From: Prochilodus magdalenae
Lineage: Eukaryota; Chordata; Actinopteri; Characiformes; Prochilodontidae
Assembly (NCBI GenBank): GCA_024036415.1
Contig: JAMWET010003611.1
Location: 1 to 64,000 of the forward strand
DNA length: 64,000 nt
Direction: 5' to 3'
A program made the position numbers and the translations under genes. Below the pieces are notes generated by a model. That model made no database searches and had not been told where the DNA came from. It saw nothing but the letters and a program-made list of their open reading frames with translations. Shown here piece after piece: positions 1-11,200 of this stretch; the stretch's first letter is position 1, and each line of letters opens with the position of its first letter.

Positions 1-160
1 AGACAAATTTTGACTTTGCCCTTGAACATACAAAATGTGTATGTGTTGAGAGTATGGGCCTGAGGCCCACGTGTACGTGTTTAATGGGCCCCCGGCCCAT
101 GCGTACATAGTTGAGTTGGTTGCTTAATCAATAACACTTTTAATCTTTAAACTATTTTAG

Positions 161-420
161 GTCTCAGAGCTGAAGATCTCATCACTCCAAAAAGAGACGC
201 TGTTTTTACTGATGAAGGTCACAGTGTTACACTTTCCTGTAACAGCAGTGGAACTGTCTACTGTCTTTAGTACCGACAGTATTCAGATTCTCCTCCGTAG
301 TTCTTCATACTGGTCTATAGGGGGGTTATTATTCAACCTCAACCTCTAGTTCCTAGAACATTAATCAGTCATGTAAAAGCCTTTCTCTAAATGCACAGAG
401 TGATAAGAGATACTGCGCAG
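161..420 (+). pseudogene. T-cell receptor alpha/delta V-segment relic (V1)
   Basis: A V-type immunoglobulin domain exon starts after an AG acceptor (ends 160) and reads through FR1 with the hallmark 'VTLSC', then 'YRQY' in FR2. It is broken. The FR2 tryptophan codon is a stop (TAG at 268-270), a second TAG lies at 298-300 (normally Gln before 'FFIL'), and a TAA at 388-390. A frameshift is needed to reach the terminal Tyr-Cys at 411-416. No leader exon lies inside the window, and I see no heptamer/nonamer after the Cys. The FR1 and FR2 words fit fish TRAV/TRDV; a related V-type receptor such as NITR cannot be excluded. Confidence 0.72.
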
Positions 421-639
421 GTACGTTTATAATTTATCAAGATACAAATAATGTATCATTAGGTACAAAGATACAGCATTGGATTTAAGGTTTGTTTGTG
501 TGCCTCAGACAAATCATTTAAAAGTCTGGAGACAGTACAGGATGTGTGGGGTGAGCACAATTTAAAATCTCATTTTAATGGATTATGGCACAATTATGTT
601 CCATAACTAAATGTATTGAAGGGATGCAATTAAGGGAAC

Positions 640-860
640 AACCCCAGTGACAGGAGGGGTACCATAAGGTGACATAAGGAGTACCGTCCCGGTCACAAGA
701 GGGCTACCAGTGATGAGGGGTCCTGTCCCAGAGACGAGGGGTTACAGTCCTGGTGACTAAAGGAGTACCATCCTCATAAAAAGAGTGATGCTGTCCTGGT
801 GACATAAGAGGGGACCTACCCCAGTGACTGAGTGTAGGAGCTGCATTATGGGTGGAGCTG
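640..860. repeat. Degenerate short tandem repeat
   Basis: About five to six diverged copies of a roughly 35-bp block run in tandem. Each has the pattern 'cc(c/t)(a/g)gtgac...gaggggtacc'. Copies differ by substitutions and small indels, so the array is old. No coding potential was seen. The rest of 421-942 holds nothing I can identify. Confidence 0.45.
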
Positions 861-942
861 TGTACCTCAGCAGAGATCTGCATTAATCCCATTGAGCTCT
901 GACTCTGTTCCCAGTCACTTCACATCTCTATCAACATGCAAC

Positions 943-1300
943 ATGAACTCTATCCTTTCTCTCCTGACACTGCTTTTAGGTAGCACCATTAATCAGCCTT
1001 GTTTTTTGAATAACTGTAGATAAACAGTAAAATCATAAATATGTAAAATCATTATTTTAAATGTTGTGTGAGAGATTTCAGTGTTTTATCTTCAATAATG
1101 TTCTGTTTTCAGGAGGAACATTAGCTCAGACAGCTTTTAGAGGGGGGTGATCTCACTCTCTCTTGTAACTACACTACCTTCAGTGGCATCGTCAGTCTCC
1201 TGGATCCAGAGTCCAGAGTTTCTCCTGTACATTTACCCACATGGTGCCAAGAGTGATCCTCCTGCTTGAATGTCTGCTGAGGTGTACAAAGACCTAAACC
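943..1300 (+). pseudogene. T-cell receptor V-segment relic (V2) with leader exon
   Basis: A leader exon (943-979) encodes a hydrophobic signal peptide starting MNSILSLL and ends in phase 1 at a GT donor, as V genes do. The V exon starts at 1113 after TTTTCAG and gives 'GGTLAQTA', then 'GGDLTLSCNYTTF', 'SPEFLLYIYPHGA' and 'SAEVYKDLN'. Two frameshifts are needed (near 1138 and near 1195), and a TGA interrupts the frame near 1266. The sequence then jumps from the 'DLN' of FR3 straight to an RSS-like heptamer, so the end of FR3 including Tyr-Tyr-Cys is deleted. It is clearly non-functional. Confidence 0.72.
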
Positions 1301-1339
1301 CACAGTGACAGGAAACCCAGATACACTGTGCAGAAATTA
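1301..1339 (+). promoter_or_regulatory. Recombination signal sequence remnant (23-bp spacer) of V2
   Basis: A perfect heptamer CACAGTG at 1301-1307 is followed by exactly 23 bp and a weak nonamer at 1331-1339 (cagaaatta, against consensus ACAAAAACC). The heptamer and spacer suit a V segment of TRA/TRD; the nonamer is poor. Its place right after the truncated V2 exon supports the identification. Confidence 0.55.
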
Positions 1340-1812
1340 GTTCTATGTCTGAGTGCTGCTGTCAGTAGGGGGCACTGTTTATCTGTCTACATTTAGACCT
1401 ACAGCTACTTCAACCTCAATCATATGATACCAGAGTTATTAGGAACAAACATGATCATCCTGGAAACGATAAGCTGGTGCTGCTGTTCTAAACCTGCCTG
1501 AGTCTAATCAGTGGGTACATACAAGAACATTCTTAGAACCATATCCTGACATCATAATATTCTACCATTTGCACAAAAACACATTAGCATATTGAACTTC
1601 TGGAGGTAATCACACACTAATCCAGTAGATCCTAATGATCCTAAAAGCTGATCCTCTATGGTTGATGTACCTGATAAACTAGATAACGGCTGGATGTTCA
1701 AGAGTTCTCTTTCTGAATGGAAGGTGTTCAGATCATGTCCATATCATGTCGCTGGTGTACCATAGAGTAAAAAGAATGAACTACACAATCATATCACAGA
1801 TGTATTGTAAAT

Positions 1813-1844
1813 AGGGTTAGGGTTAGGGTTAGGGTTAGGGTTAG
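1813..1844 (+). repeat. Interstitial telomere-type repeat (TTAGGG)5
   Basis: Five perfect TTAGGG units in tandem. It is the longest of several TTAGGG/CCCTAA patches scattered through the window. The remaining sequence between V2 and V3 (1340-2103) has no identifiable gene; short open frames at 1844-2082 have no recognisable domain. Confidence 0.9.
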
Positions 1845-2103
1845 TGATGTGTGTTCCTCAGTGGAGACTGGGTGTCTCTGAATCTTGGTTGTACCCTGTA
1901 GCAGGTCCCACACTCTGGGGAAGCCTGTCCAGGACATTGTTTGGCTGGTTGAGGGCTGTAATTGTCCTGAAGATAAGAGGAGATCATACAGACCCTCTTT
2001 TTGGCAGGGTCCATGTTTGGTCCAGATTCACATTACCACACGGATCAGCATTAGAGCACTGAGAGGTTTAACACACTACTGATTACATCTAATCATATTC
2101 ACA

Positions 2104-2456
2104 ATGAAGAGAAACCTCCTCATCATCACCTCAGGTACTCACTGTTAACATCTGATCAACAATATCTGGATAATGAGACTTTATTTTTACTCTCTGGTAC
2201 TTACAGGTGTATTTGGTGCTGATGTAATTAGATCTGACTCTGCTGGTTTAGACATAACAGATCATAAGATCTCTCATAACAAAGCTCTACAGTATTTACG
2301 GGCAAAAGGTGCTCGAGAGGAGAGTTGCAACAACACTTCAAATGACAGATTTTCTTCTATTACATCCTGGTCAACCACTGATCTCACTGTTGGAGAACCA
2401 AAACTGGCAGATACAGCGCTCTACTACTGTGCTCTGAGAGATGCTGGAGCCCAGTG
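2104..2456 (+). pseudogene. T-cell receptor alpha/delta V-segment relic (V3), open but truncated
   Basis: A leader exon (2104-2134, MKRNLLIITS, phase-1 GT donor) is followed by an acceptor TTACAG and an open V exon (2207-2456). The 3' half is well kept: 'DRFSSITSWSTTDLTV', then 'LADTALYYCALRD', the classic FR3 end of fish TRAV/TRDV. The 5' half is wrong: there is no FR1 Cys and no FR2 Trp, so FR1 to CDR1 appears deleted while the frame stayed open. After the Cys there is only CCCAGTG (2450-2456), an imperfect heptamer, with no convincing nonamer at 12 or 23 bp. It could be transcribed but should not fold as a V domain. Confidence 0.7.
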
Positions 2457-2460
2457 ATAC

Positions 2461-3870
2461 AAAGATGCAGAGTTTTATTGGGTTAACTGATCATTCATGT
2501 TGGTGAAGTGCTGGGTTTGTAGTGTGCATCTACCTTATATGGAGCATCTTGGTAATATAATGAAGTCCAAAGGGCTTTAGGGTTGACTGAGGTTAATGTG
2601 GAGCCTGTAGAGCGCTAGTGACTGGTCATGGAGCAGGAGGTGAATGTAGAGTGTTCCTGTACTCTGCTTTTTTCAAAACCTACTGGTAACTTTACATTAG
2701 CTAATGTTTGGCTAGTCAAATGACACAGTCACGTACCTCTCTTTGTGGGGTCTGTAGTGATGGATGAAGTGGGCTGGGGGGTTGGGTCACTGGTGTTTGA
2801 TCTGCAGAGTCTTTCGTCAGTGTTAGTCAAGCAAGTCTCCAGTCTTAAATTAGATTTTTTGTTGACAAAGCTACCTATTATTCTAAGAAAACAATCCATC
2901 CTTCTTGTGCAAAGACCCACGTCCATATAATGTTGTTGAAAATAGCTTTTCCTTTTTATAGTGCCACTCTCAATAGCTGTATCAGCTCTATAGATGATCT
3001 GATCCCCTGCAGTTTTTTATAGAGTGCATCTAAAGACAGTCATCTTGTACTAATCTAATGCACACCTTTTATCAAAACAAGCCTACATTTGTATGCTTTA
3101 AATGATGCCCTTGATTTCATATACTCAACCCCATTAGCAGTTCATAAACATCCCACTCACAAAATGCTTAATCTTTTAAAAATGTTTTTAATAATAGAAT
3201 CCTTCCTTGAAGTCAATATTAACTGATCATACACTCAGAAGTTCACTGTAACAATAGCAAGTCACATTCATTTAATAAAGTCTGAACCATATTTACTTAA
3301 AAAATATCAGCTAGAATTTTGCTTATTTCATGCCTGCAATTATTTTACTTATTTCACCTTTTTATCAGTGGTATAAAAATAAACATACATATTTCACCAT
3401 AGGAGACCAGCAACTATTATGCTGTCTCTCAGTCAAAGACTGATTTATTTTCAAGTAGTCAAGTAAGAGGGCAAACTATAGCAGTTCCCATGCTGAACTT
3501 ATATATAATAATCTGAAAAAGTGACTTTTGCTCATTTTAAGATGAAATGTGTTATGGCAGCTTCCTAAAAAAATTATAAATAATAACTTGTACTAAAAAG
3601 TTTTTACATTTCAAAAAAGCTTCAAAACGTCCCTTGGCACTTAATTGAAAGAGACATTAATTAACAAAGTGGCAAACAACAATGAAAGCTAATGCAATAT
3701 GAAAGTGAACAGTACACCTATAAGCATAACAAGCCATGAAAGTATGTGCGGGAACTGACTCCATAGCTAAGCTAACCTGGCACCTTGTTCTTTACTACAA
3801 GTCATTCTCAACCAGAGGCATGTAAGAAAGAATTCCAGGCTCACTCATGCAGGGAAACGTACTGCCACAT
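2461..3870 (-). other. Intergenic DNA and predicted adcy9 3' UTR
   Basis: No gene is seen from 2461 to about 3440. The part from 3870 down to about 3420 is the likely adcy9 3' UTR: an AATAAA signal on the - strand lies at 3444-3449, about 420 bp after the stop codon. The sequence is AT-rich with no identifiable repeat. Confidence 0.4.
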
Positions 3871-5242
3871 TTAAACAGAAATTATTGAGCTTTTATCAGC
3901 TTTGTTTGCAGTTGTTTTAATTGATTCAATTCTCCTTGAATTCAAGTTCCCCCCTTGCTCATTGTCGTTTGCTCTTGCCTGTGTTTTACTGCATCTAACC
4001 TGGCAGATATTCAGAGCAGGAGTAATTGAGACTGGATCTGTTTGTTTCATGATTACTGTCAGACCTCCACTTATGCTTGTCTCTGGTAGAGCTAAGCGAC
4101 CAGCAGATACAGAGCGCTGGGTTTTTGACTGTGTAGAAATAGCCTTATTGCCCGCTGTTCTGTCAGTGAACTCTCTGACAGCACCATCCAGTCTCATAAG
4201 TCCTGAGCTAACAGAAAAAGACATATTTATGCCACTTCTATTAGCAGGAGATACCATGTTAGCAAACTCGTCAGTGGGGGAACGACCAATGCTGCCATCC
4301 ACCTGCACTCGGATCTCTGGCGAGACAGAAAGCTGGTAATGGGGCACAGGGCCGCTGTCCCCACTCTTTGGGTACAGAAAAGTTTTCATTTGGCCTTTGC
4401 CCTTCACATTGACCGTGCCCCGATAATCAAATTTGTAGTCCATTCCGCTAAGAATACAGTAGCTCTCCTCGCTAACCTGAACACGACACTCTACTCCTGT
4501 CGAGTCCATTCGACTTGCGATGTTCACTGTGTCCCCCCAGATGTCGTACAGTAATTTAGTTGTGCCAATAACTCCTGCAGTAAGAGGCCCGTGGTTAAAT
4601 CCAATTCTTAGTTTGAATTTGAAGCCCAGCATATTTTTATTAAAGTCATCTACTACATGCATCATCTCCAGAGCAAAGTCAAACAAAGCACGAAGGTGGG
4701 CATGTGGATGTGCCTGTTCACCACAGTGCTGTGCACTGAGACCCGATGCTGCCATGTATGTCGCGCCAATGGTCTTGATTTTTTCAATACTGGAGAAGTC
4801 AGGTTTACACAGAAGCTCATCAAAGTCACCAATGAGCTCATTGAGAACACGATAGCACTCCTTGCCACCCTCATAACTCTCCTCGTAGAACTCACTGAAG
4901 TTGACGATGGTGCCAAAAATGACACCAACATTATTGTGATTTTTTGAATAGCTCTTGGTCACCTTGAGCTGGTCTGCCACATGGCTGGGGATGATATTGC
5001 GCAGCAGCCAGTCTGCTTGGTCCCTCATGTTCTGGATTTTAATTCGGTGCTGATCTGCTTCAACGTTGCCATGGTAATGGAGTCTATAGCTTACTTCAAG
5101 CTCACGGTTAAGGAACCAGACAAGAAGCAACAGAAGAAAGAAGGACACCACAGCTTCACATCCAAGCACATTTTGGAGATGAACCTTGGGTTTTACAGAA
5201 GACTGAACTACAGTGCTGTTGTTGTCAGTGGAGCCAATGGAT
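3871..5242 (-). CDS. adcy9: adcy9 last coding exon: final helix, C2 domain, tail
   Basis: Residues 984-1440 with stop at 3871-3873. It runs from an outer-loop segment with N-glycosylation sequon NNST, through a leucine-rich helix, to C2: 'IVNFSEFYEESYEGGKECY', 'EKIKTIGATYMAASG', 'LYDIWGDTVNIASRMDSTG'. Lys of EKIK, Asp of DIWG and the Asn/Arg of NIASR form the ATP site. At two positions important for forskolin in other isoforms it has Tyr (ECYRVLNEL) and Ala (TIGATYM), as in ADCY9. The acceptor is TTACCAG. Confidence 0.95.
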
Positions 5243-8200
5243 CTGGTAAAAAAACAAAACAAAACAAAACAAAACAGGAATCATTTTCTAAACACTAAAA
5301 TAATAATACTATAAAATGTCAGAATTGCTGAACAGCACACAGTAGCATGAACCATGAACTTCTCAACTGAGGACCTCTGCCTGACAGGAATAAACGTTAA
5401 CACTCACCTGAGGAATAAAGTTTCCCATACACTGAAATGCAATGGGAACAACAGGGGAAGCAGCAGTTATCGTTCTGTTTATTTAACATGACCATGAAAT
5501 CAGCATCAGAGTATGTAAGAGACAAAGAAAATATATTTTAACACAGTTTATAGTAACTATGATGGAAGAGCATGATAGTATAATGCAGCGCAGTAGGTTT
5601 TAAAGAAACAGTTCCTAGGTCTTGCTTAAAAACATCAATTGTGGTAAGAGTGTTTGTGAGCCTCTAACCTGCAAGGCTGACTCCAAAGCACCACAAATAG
5701 CACAAGCCCCACGACGGTTGCCAAGGATGACCGCATCCAGAAACTCAGCTGGCAGAAGTTACAGTACTGGATGATGGTGATAATAACCGTGCAGCAGATG
5801 AACATAGTGAACTGGAGAGATGAGAGTGTATAACCATGCTTGGTAAATTCATTCATTTAGGGAAGTGAGTGAGTGCCATTGTTACGTTACATCACGGGAT
5901 TGTTTTCTTTGAAGTACATGCCTACTTGTTTCTTGTTAGTCTACTATATTGTCACAAAAGATCATTTTAATATTGCAGCAGGCTATCTGAATTTTTGTAA
6001 ACAAGGTAAATCCACATACATAACCATACCATAGCTTAACTAATGATAACAATAACAATAACACAATAATAATAATAATGACAACAACAAATAATAATTA
6101 ATTGGCACCAACTGGGGATGTAATAAAGCATTGTTTAACGTCAGCTTGAGCATTGCTGTTGACCAGATGCATCTCTTTTTGGTCAACATTTGTGAATGCA
6201 GGGACACTGTACGCTAGAACGTGTGTGAGCAACTAAGTAATATTAAGTTAACAGCTAATTAATTTAATAATTAAAACAACCAGTTGCTTAGAAATAGTAC
6301 CTAGTTTGTGTGTTATTCCATTGTACTTAAACATTTCTTAAATGATTTTAATTTTAAACAGGACAATTAAAACATGACCAAAAATGAAAAAATTTAAAAC
6401 CGGTCATTTAGTCCTGTTATTTAATTATGCAACACGACTACGTTCTAAGCCATTTATCCTTCTGGGCGAAAAGCGGTGCTGGAGCCCATGCCTGTGCTTA
6501 CTAGGATGAAGACAAGAAACCCCTGGACAGACTTAGTTTCAGGTTCTCTTGTTTAGTGTTTATATAGTGAGTGGAGTGCGGAGTTGCAGACAAATATATG
6601 TTGTCTATATCAGAGAAGTGTTACTGTGTGGCTGTGTAAACCCCTGTGTCATTTGTTGTACCCCTCGGGGGAGGCATACCACAGTGTGGGAACCACTGGC
6701 CTGAAAATGAAAACCTCCACATGACCAAACTAAGCAATCACCTACATCTGCACTTGCTTTAGTAAAGGTGCTGCAGTGTTGGAAATCTTGCAGAACTTAA
6801 AGCTAGTCACAATGTTCCTGAAATACATCTAGCCTCTTATTTGTTGTGTGAGTACGTCATTAAGTACAAATATGCTAGCGCTACATTTTTCATTTCTAAC
6901 ATCTGAGCATGCACTGGCCCTAAGGAGGACCCAACAGGGTTAGGGTTAGGACAGATGAGAAGTTCACTGTGGTCTCTCCACCAACCATCAGCACCTCCTA
7001 CCACGAAAAGATGAATCCACAAGGTGACTAGCATCTAGCACCTCTAGTGTGGACTCTTTACCCAAAAAAAAACACACTATTTTGAAACATTTAGCCACAA
7101 TTTCTACTTCTGTAAGGTTAGGGTTAGGGTTAGTCAACATCTAACAAACTGCTAATGCAGTTCTGTTTAAATAAGAGGACAATTCAAGTTTAAATAGGAC
7201 TTAAATAGTGACTATTTCTAAAAGTATTTTAACACATGCAAATTTTTCATATTGCCAGTATAGTAAATACATTACTGCTTTATGTATTCTAATTCTTCTA
7301 CAGATCTCTCTACTAAAATCTTTATTTCTTAGCATGGGTTACAAAGCATCAAGGCAGCACTGTTTCATGCAGAATATTGATAACAGCATTCTTTAGTGGT
7401 GATTTTTAGTGGTGGTATTTAAATTTTAAGTGAAGTAATTCTCTAAGTAGAGAGTTTTTGGGCCATTTTGGGCCATTTGTGCTGCACAGAGAGGTGCGCA
7501 TGTAACCCATATGTGAAGTGAAACACTCACATACACACACCAGAGGGCAGTGAGCACACTTATCTATGGAGTCGGGGAGCAGTTGGGGGTTAGGTGCCTT
7601 GCTCAAGGGCACTTCAGTTGTTATTGTCGGTTCAGGGAACCGAATCGGCGACCCTCTGGTTTCCTGACCTGATGTTATATTATATAACATTAATACCATT
7701 AATACCACTAAGCACATGCCCACCTGTAAGGAGAGGTGCATACTGCACGTGATGTGAGAAAAGACTGACACTGGAAGCAATGACACCAAAACTGCTCCCA
7801 TCAGATGGCGGGGGACCCAGCCAGAAGTAAACCAAAGCAGGGTTCTGGTGCAGTTCAACACCTTGTCCAGAAAAAAGGCCCTCCTAAAGTGTAAAAACAG
7901 AGTGATATTGTGAAACCTTGTAAACCCACGTAAGTACCAAAGGAAGGACACATTACATCATTAATACATTAACCTCAATCTCAGTCAGTCACTCACTGAA
8001 TAGCCAGTGCAAGTGCAAGGCATTCTATCATGATGGTCACTGCAGTCACGATGAGCGCATCAATTGGCAGGGACTGGTGGGTTACCAGAGGCTTAAGGAA
8101 GCAAGACAAGGAGAGAGCCAGATGAACAAAGCAACACAGAAGCATGTCCAAGAATGAGCTGAATGTCGGACTAGCAAAGGTCTGGACAGGGGCCCATGTC

Positions 8201-11200
8201 TTCACCTGCATGAGAAAAGAGAGGTAGGATGAAAAAGATGGAGGGATGGTGGAAGGTAGGAAGGAGACAGAAAGAGAGAGTGATAGATGTGGACAATCAG
8301 TTCAGTAAATTCAGTCTTCTACTCCATCACAGGACAGCACAGACTGAAATTGGCTTTTGTAGCCTCCCACAGTCTGGCACCCCTGACACTGTACCTGAAT
8401 GAGTAGTGTATGGCACTTTTGTTTTGTGAAAATTCCAAATTTTGTTTGATGAAACAAACATGGGTTTATTTAGCTATATTCAGACCTGTGTACAGGGATG
8501 AACAGAAAGCAATGAGACTTTAAGATAAGAGGCAGGCAAATAGGAAACTAGACAGGTATCTACCTCCTTCTGGTAGCTTGTCCTGTAAGATTTTTCCAAG
8601 GATTTATCTAAAAAGTTGTGGCTCAGCTTTGTGATGGGGGGCTTAGAGAAGTACTCCTTCATTAGACTGCAGAAAAAGGGGGGGAAAGGGTTAGGGTTGG
8701 GGTTAGGGTCACCATCACTCTGCTCTACTGGACATATATATTGACAACACATTCTTTCAACAAAAGGCTATACATAAAATATCTGCTAATGAATATATTC
8801 AGAAAGTACATCTTCATAAACCTGTGATGGATAAGTTTATTGCATGATAAAAAAGTATGATGTACTGTCTGACCAATATCTTCTTTGAGTATGTACAGGC
8901 ATGATATTCAAGAGACTACAGTCAACTTTAAAACATCTCTTTACATTATATGATCTGAAAGCTAAAAAACACAGGGGAGATTTACACACTAGTGCGAAAT
9001 AAGATTCGGTGTAATATAAAACACTGATGACACAGAAAAGAAATGGGGGCTGTTCAAAAACAGAGAGAGCAGGATCCCATGGTAAAGAAAATCTGTCAAA
9101 ATGGCTAAGATTCAAAAGACAAAAAGACTAATAGAGGTTCCGCAAAAACTCTGTATCGGATTCCAGAAGTGAAGTGTTCCGATTAGGGACAGAAATCTTG
9201 GAGAAATTAGGTAGAAGCAGCAGTTAGACAAAAGACAGTGGCATTAGACAATGTGGCATTGACTGCCTGATCTTCAGCAGGTCATCTGTGCTGTATGTGA
9301 AAGTGTTTCACATGTGACACAAAAAACAACACCAACCAAACCCCACTAGCTGTTTCCACAGCACTGTGGTTGCACGGTCACACAACTTAACTTGTGATGC
9401 CCAGTAGAAAAATATCTTACCTCTCATCCTTTATCACATCCACAAAATGTGCATCACTCCTTTCTTTGAAGTTCTTGGAGCGCAGAGGAATAAGGGCAGA
9501 GTGGTTCATTGTTATGACTCCCCCTCCTCCTCGCTTCTTCTCCTTTTCATGCAGCATATCACAGAGTGACGTGTGCCTGTTGGTCAGAGCCTCCTCTCTG
9601 TGTGAACTCAGGAGGCCATTCATTGTCACTGAGGTCCTGCCTAACGTCATCTAAGGAAGATTCAGGTTTTAAAAAAACACTGCAGAACATCAGATCAGTG
9701 GTAACTGGGTCAAATAATAGTCACGTCATTTTTAGTAGTAAAGGAAAGAACCTAAAAAAAGGAACTGGAGTTTTACCTCAGTGTTTATGGCATTTTCATC
9801 GGTACTGGCATTCTGGACAACCCCCTTCTGATTATTTGCAGAAGTCAGGGCCCCACTGCATGAGGGACAATGTGACTGGAGGGATAGGGACACATGAAAA
9901 GATGAACAAAAAATAAGATAAAAATTAGATATAGGAGCTACAGAAAGACTGTTAAGATCTAGAATAGATAAGACTTCATGCCTGAGGTGTAAAAGGGAAC
10001 CAATTCTTTACAAGTGATAGAGATGACAGAGATTATAGATTTTTAACTGGTGTACTCTGAAAAAAAAAAGACTTAAAACCTGACTTAAAGCGACTTGAAG
10101 TTGAAACACAATTTACTTAAACTCATAACTTTATGTGTAGTTTGGCTTTGAATTCCTTTTTGCAAGCTGTTATGATTATATAGTACTTGGGGGATGGGGA
10201 GACAACACACAGAGGGTGGAGTAAACCTGTCATGTCCTGTCTTGTCTTGCCCCTGTTTGTCTCTTTTTCTCTTCTCACTTCCATGTGCCTTTTGTTGTCC
10301 TGTCCCATGTGCTTCTGTTTGTTTTTGTTTTTTGCTTCTCCTGTCTCCGCCTTCTGGTTAGGCCCCTCACCTGTCCTTAGTTTTTAGCTCCGCTCCTTCC
10401 CAGGTGTTCCTTGTTTGTCCTTTTTCATTTATACTCCTTGTTCCCTTTGTTCTTGCTTGGTGTTTTGTCTCCATGTCTGTTTATGTTACCCTGTGCTGAA
10501 GTTCGTTTGACTCCTTCACATTTCCACTTCATTGAAGTCATTAAAAAACTAAAGCTGAAATAGTGAAAATCAAAATCATAAGGTCCTAGTTGGTCTTTGT
10601 TCTGTTTGTCTCGGTTTTTGAGATTTTTTCCTTTTCTCTCAGGATCTGTCTGCCTGGTTGGATTGTTTTTTTTTTTGTTTTTGTTTTTTTTATCAGAATC
10701 TGAACCCACTAATGTTATAATCTCAAATATTAATCTCAAGATTACTCTATATGCATGTACAGCCATCACTCTGTTAGTGGTCTGTGCAATCATATCATTT
10801 CAAATTCCTGTTTGGTTTGGTTTAGACAGTTATTTGTGAGTTGTCACATTTACTTAAAACAAAAAAACTCCAGCAAGATGATTTGTGATAAAGAGGACAC
10901 AGTGAAAAGAATTTAGGTCAATGTTTGCGCGTGTGCTTCTAAAATCACAGGTTTTTGTGATGTGATTAGGAAAAACTCACCTGACAGATACAAATCATGA
11001 GCCAGTATAACTGTCTGCCTGTCTCATCATAGCTCAAATGTGCTTGCAAATTATCAAAGGAATGAAAATAGATGGGGGTGTGAAAGACCCACAGCCAAGC
11101 CTGGATTGCTTAGCACACTTAGTTACTGATGTGCCTGTTTTAGTGTTTTGATGAACTCAAAGTAAATTATTATACTCACTAAATAACTAATCGAACAAGA

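Larger units (their letters stand above)
5812..7723 (-). other. adcy9 intron between coding exons 7 and 8
   Basis: It holds a SINE at 7495-7672, TTAGGG patches at 6935-6950 and 7115-7133, and an old interspersed repeat near 6440-6530. An AT-rich 19-bp palindrome at 7672-7690 abuts the SINE. Nothing else was recognised. Confidence 0.6.

Noticed and set aside
3902..5298. + strand frames across the adcy9 last exon
   Set aside because: Antisense shadows of the C2-coding exon.
6837..7034. Asn-Pro repeat peptides (NPNPNP) as a protein motif
   Set aside because: They are translations of TTAGGG/CCCTAA repeats; the same occurs near 8690 and 16921.
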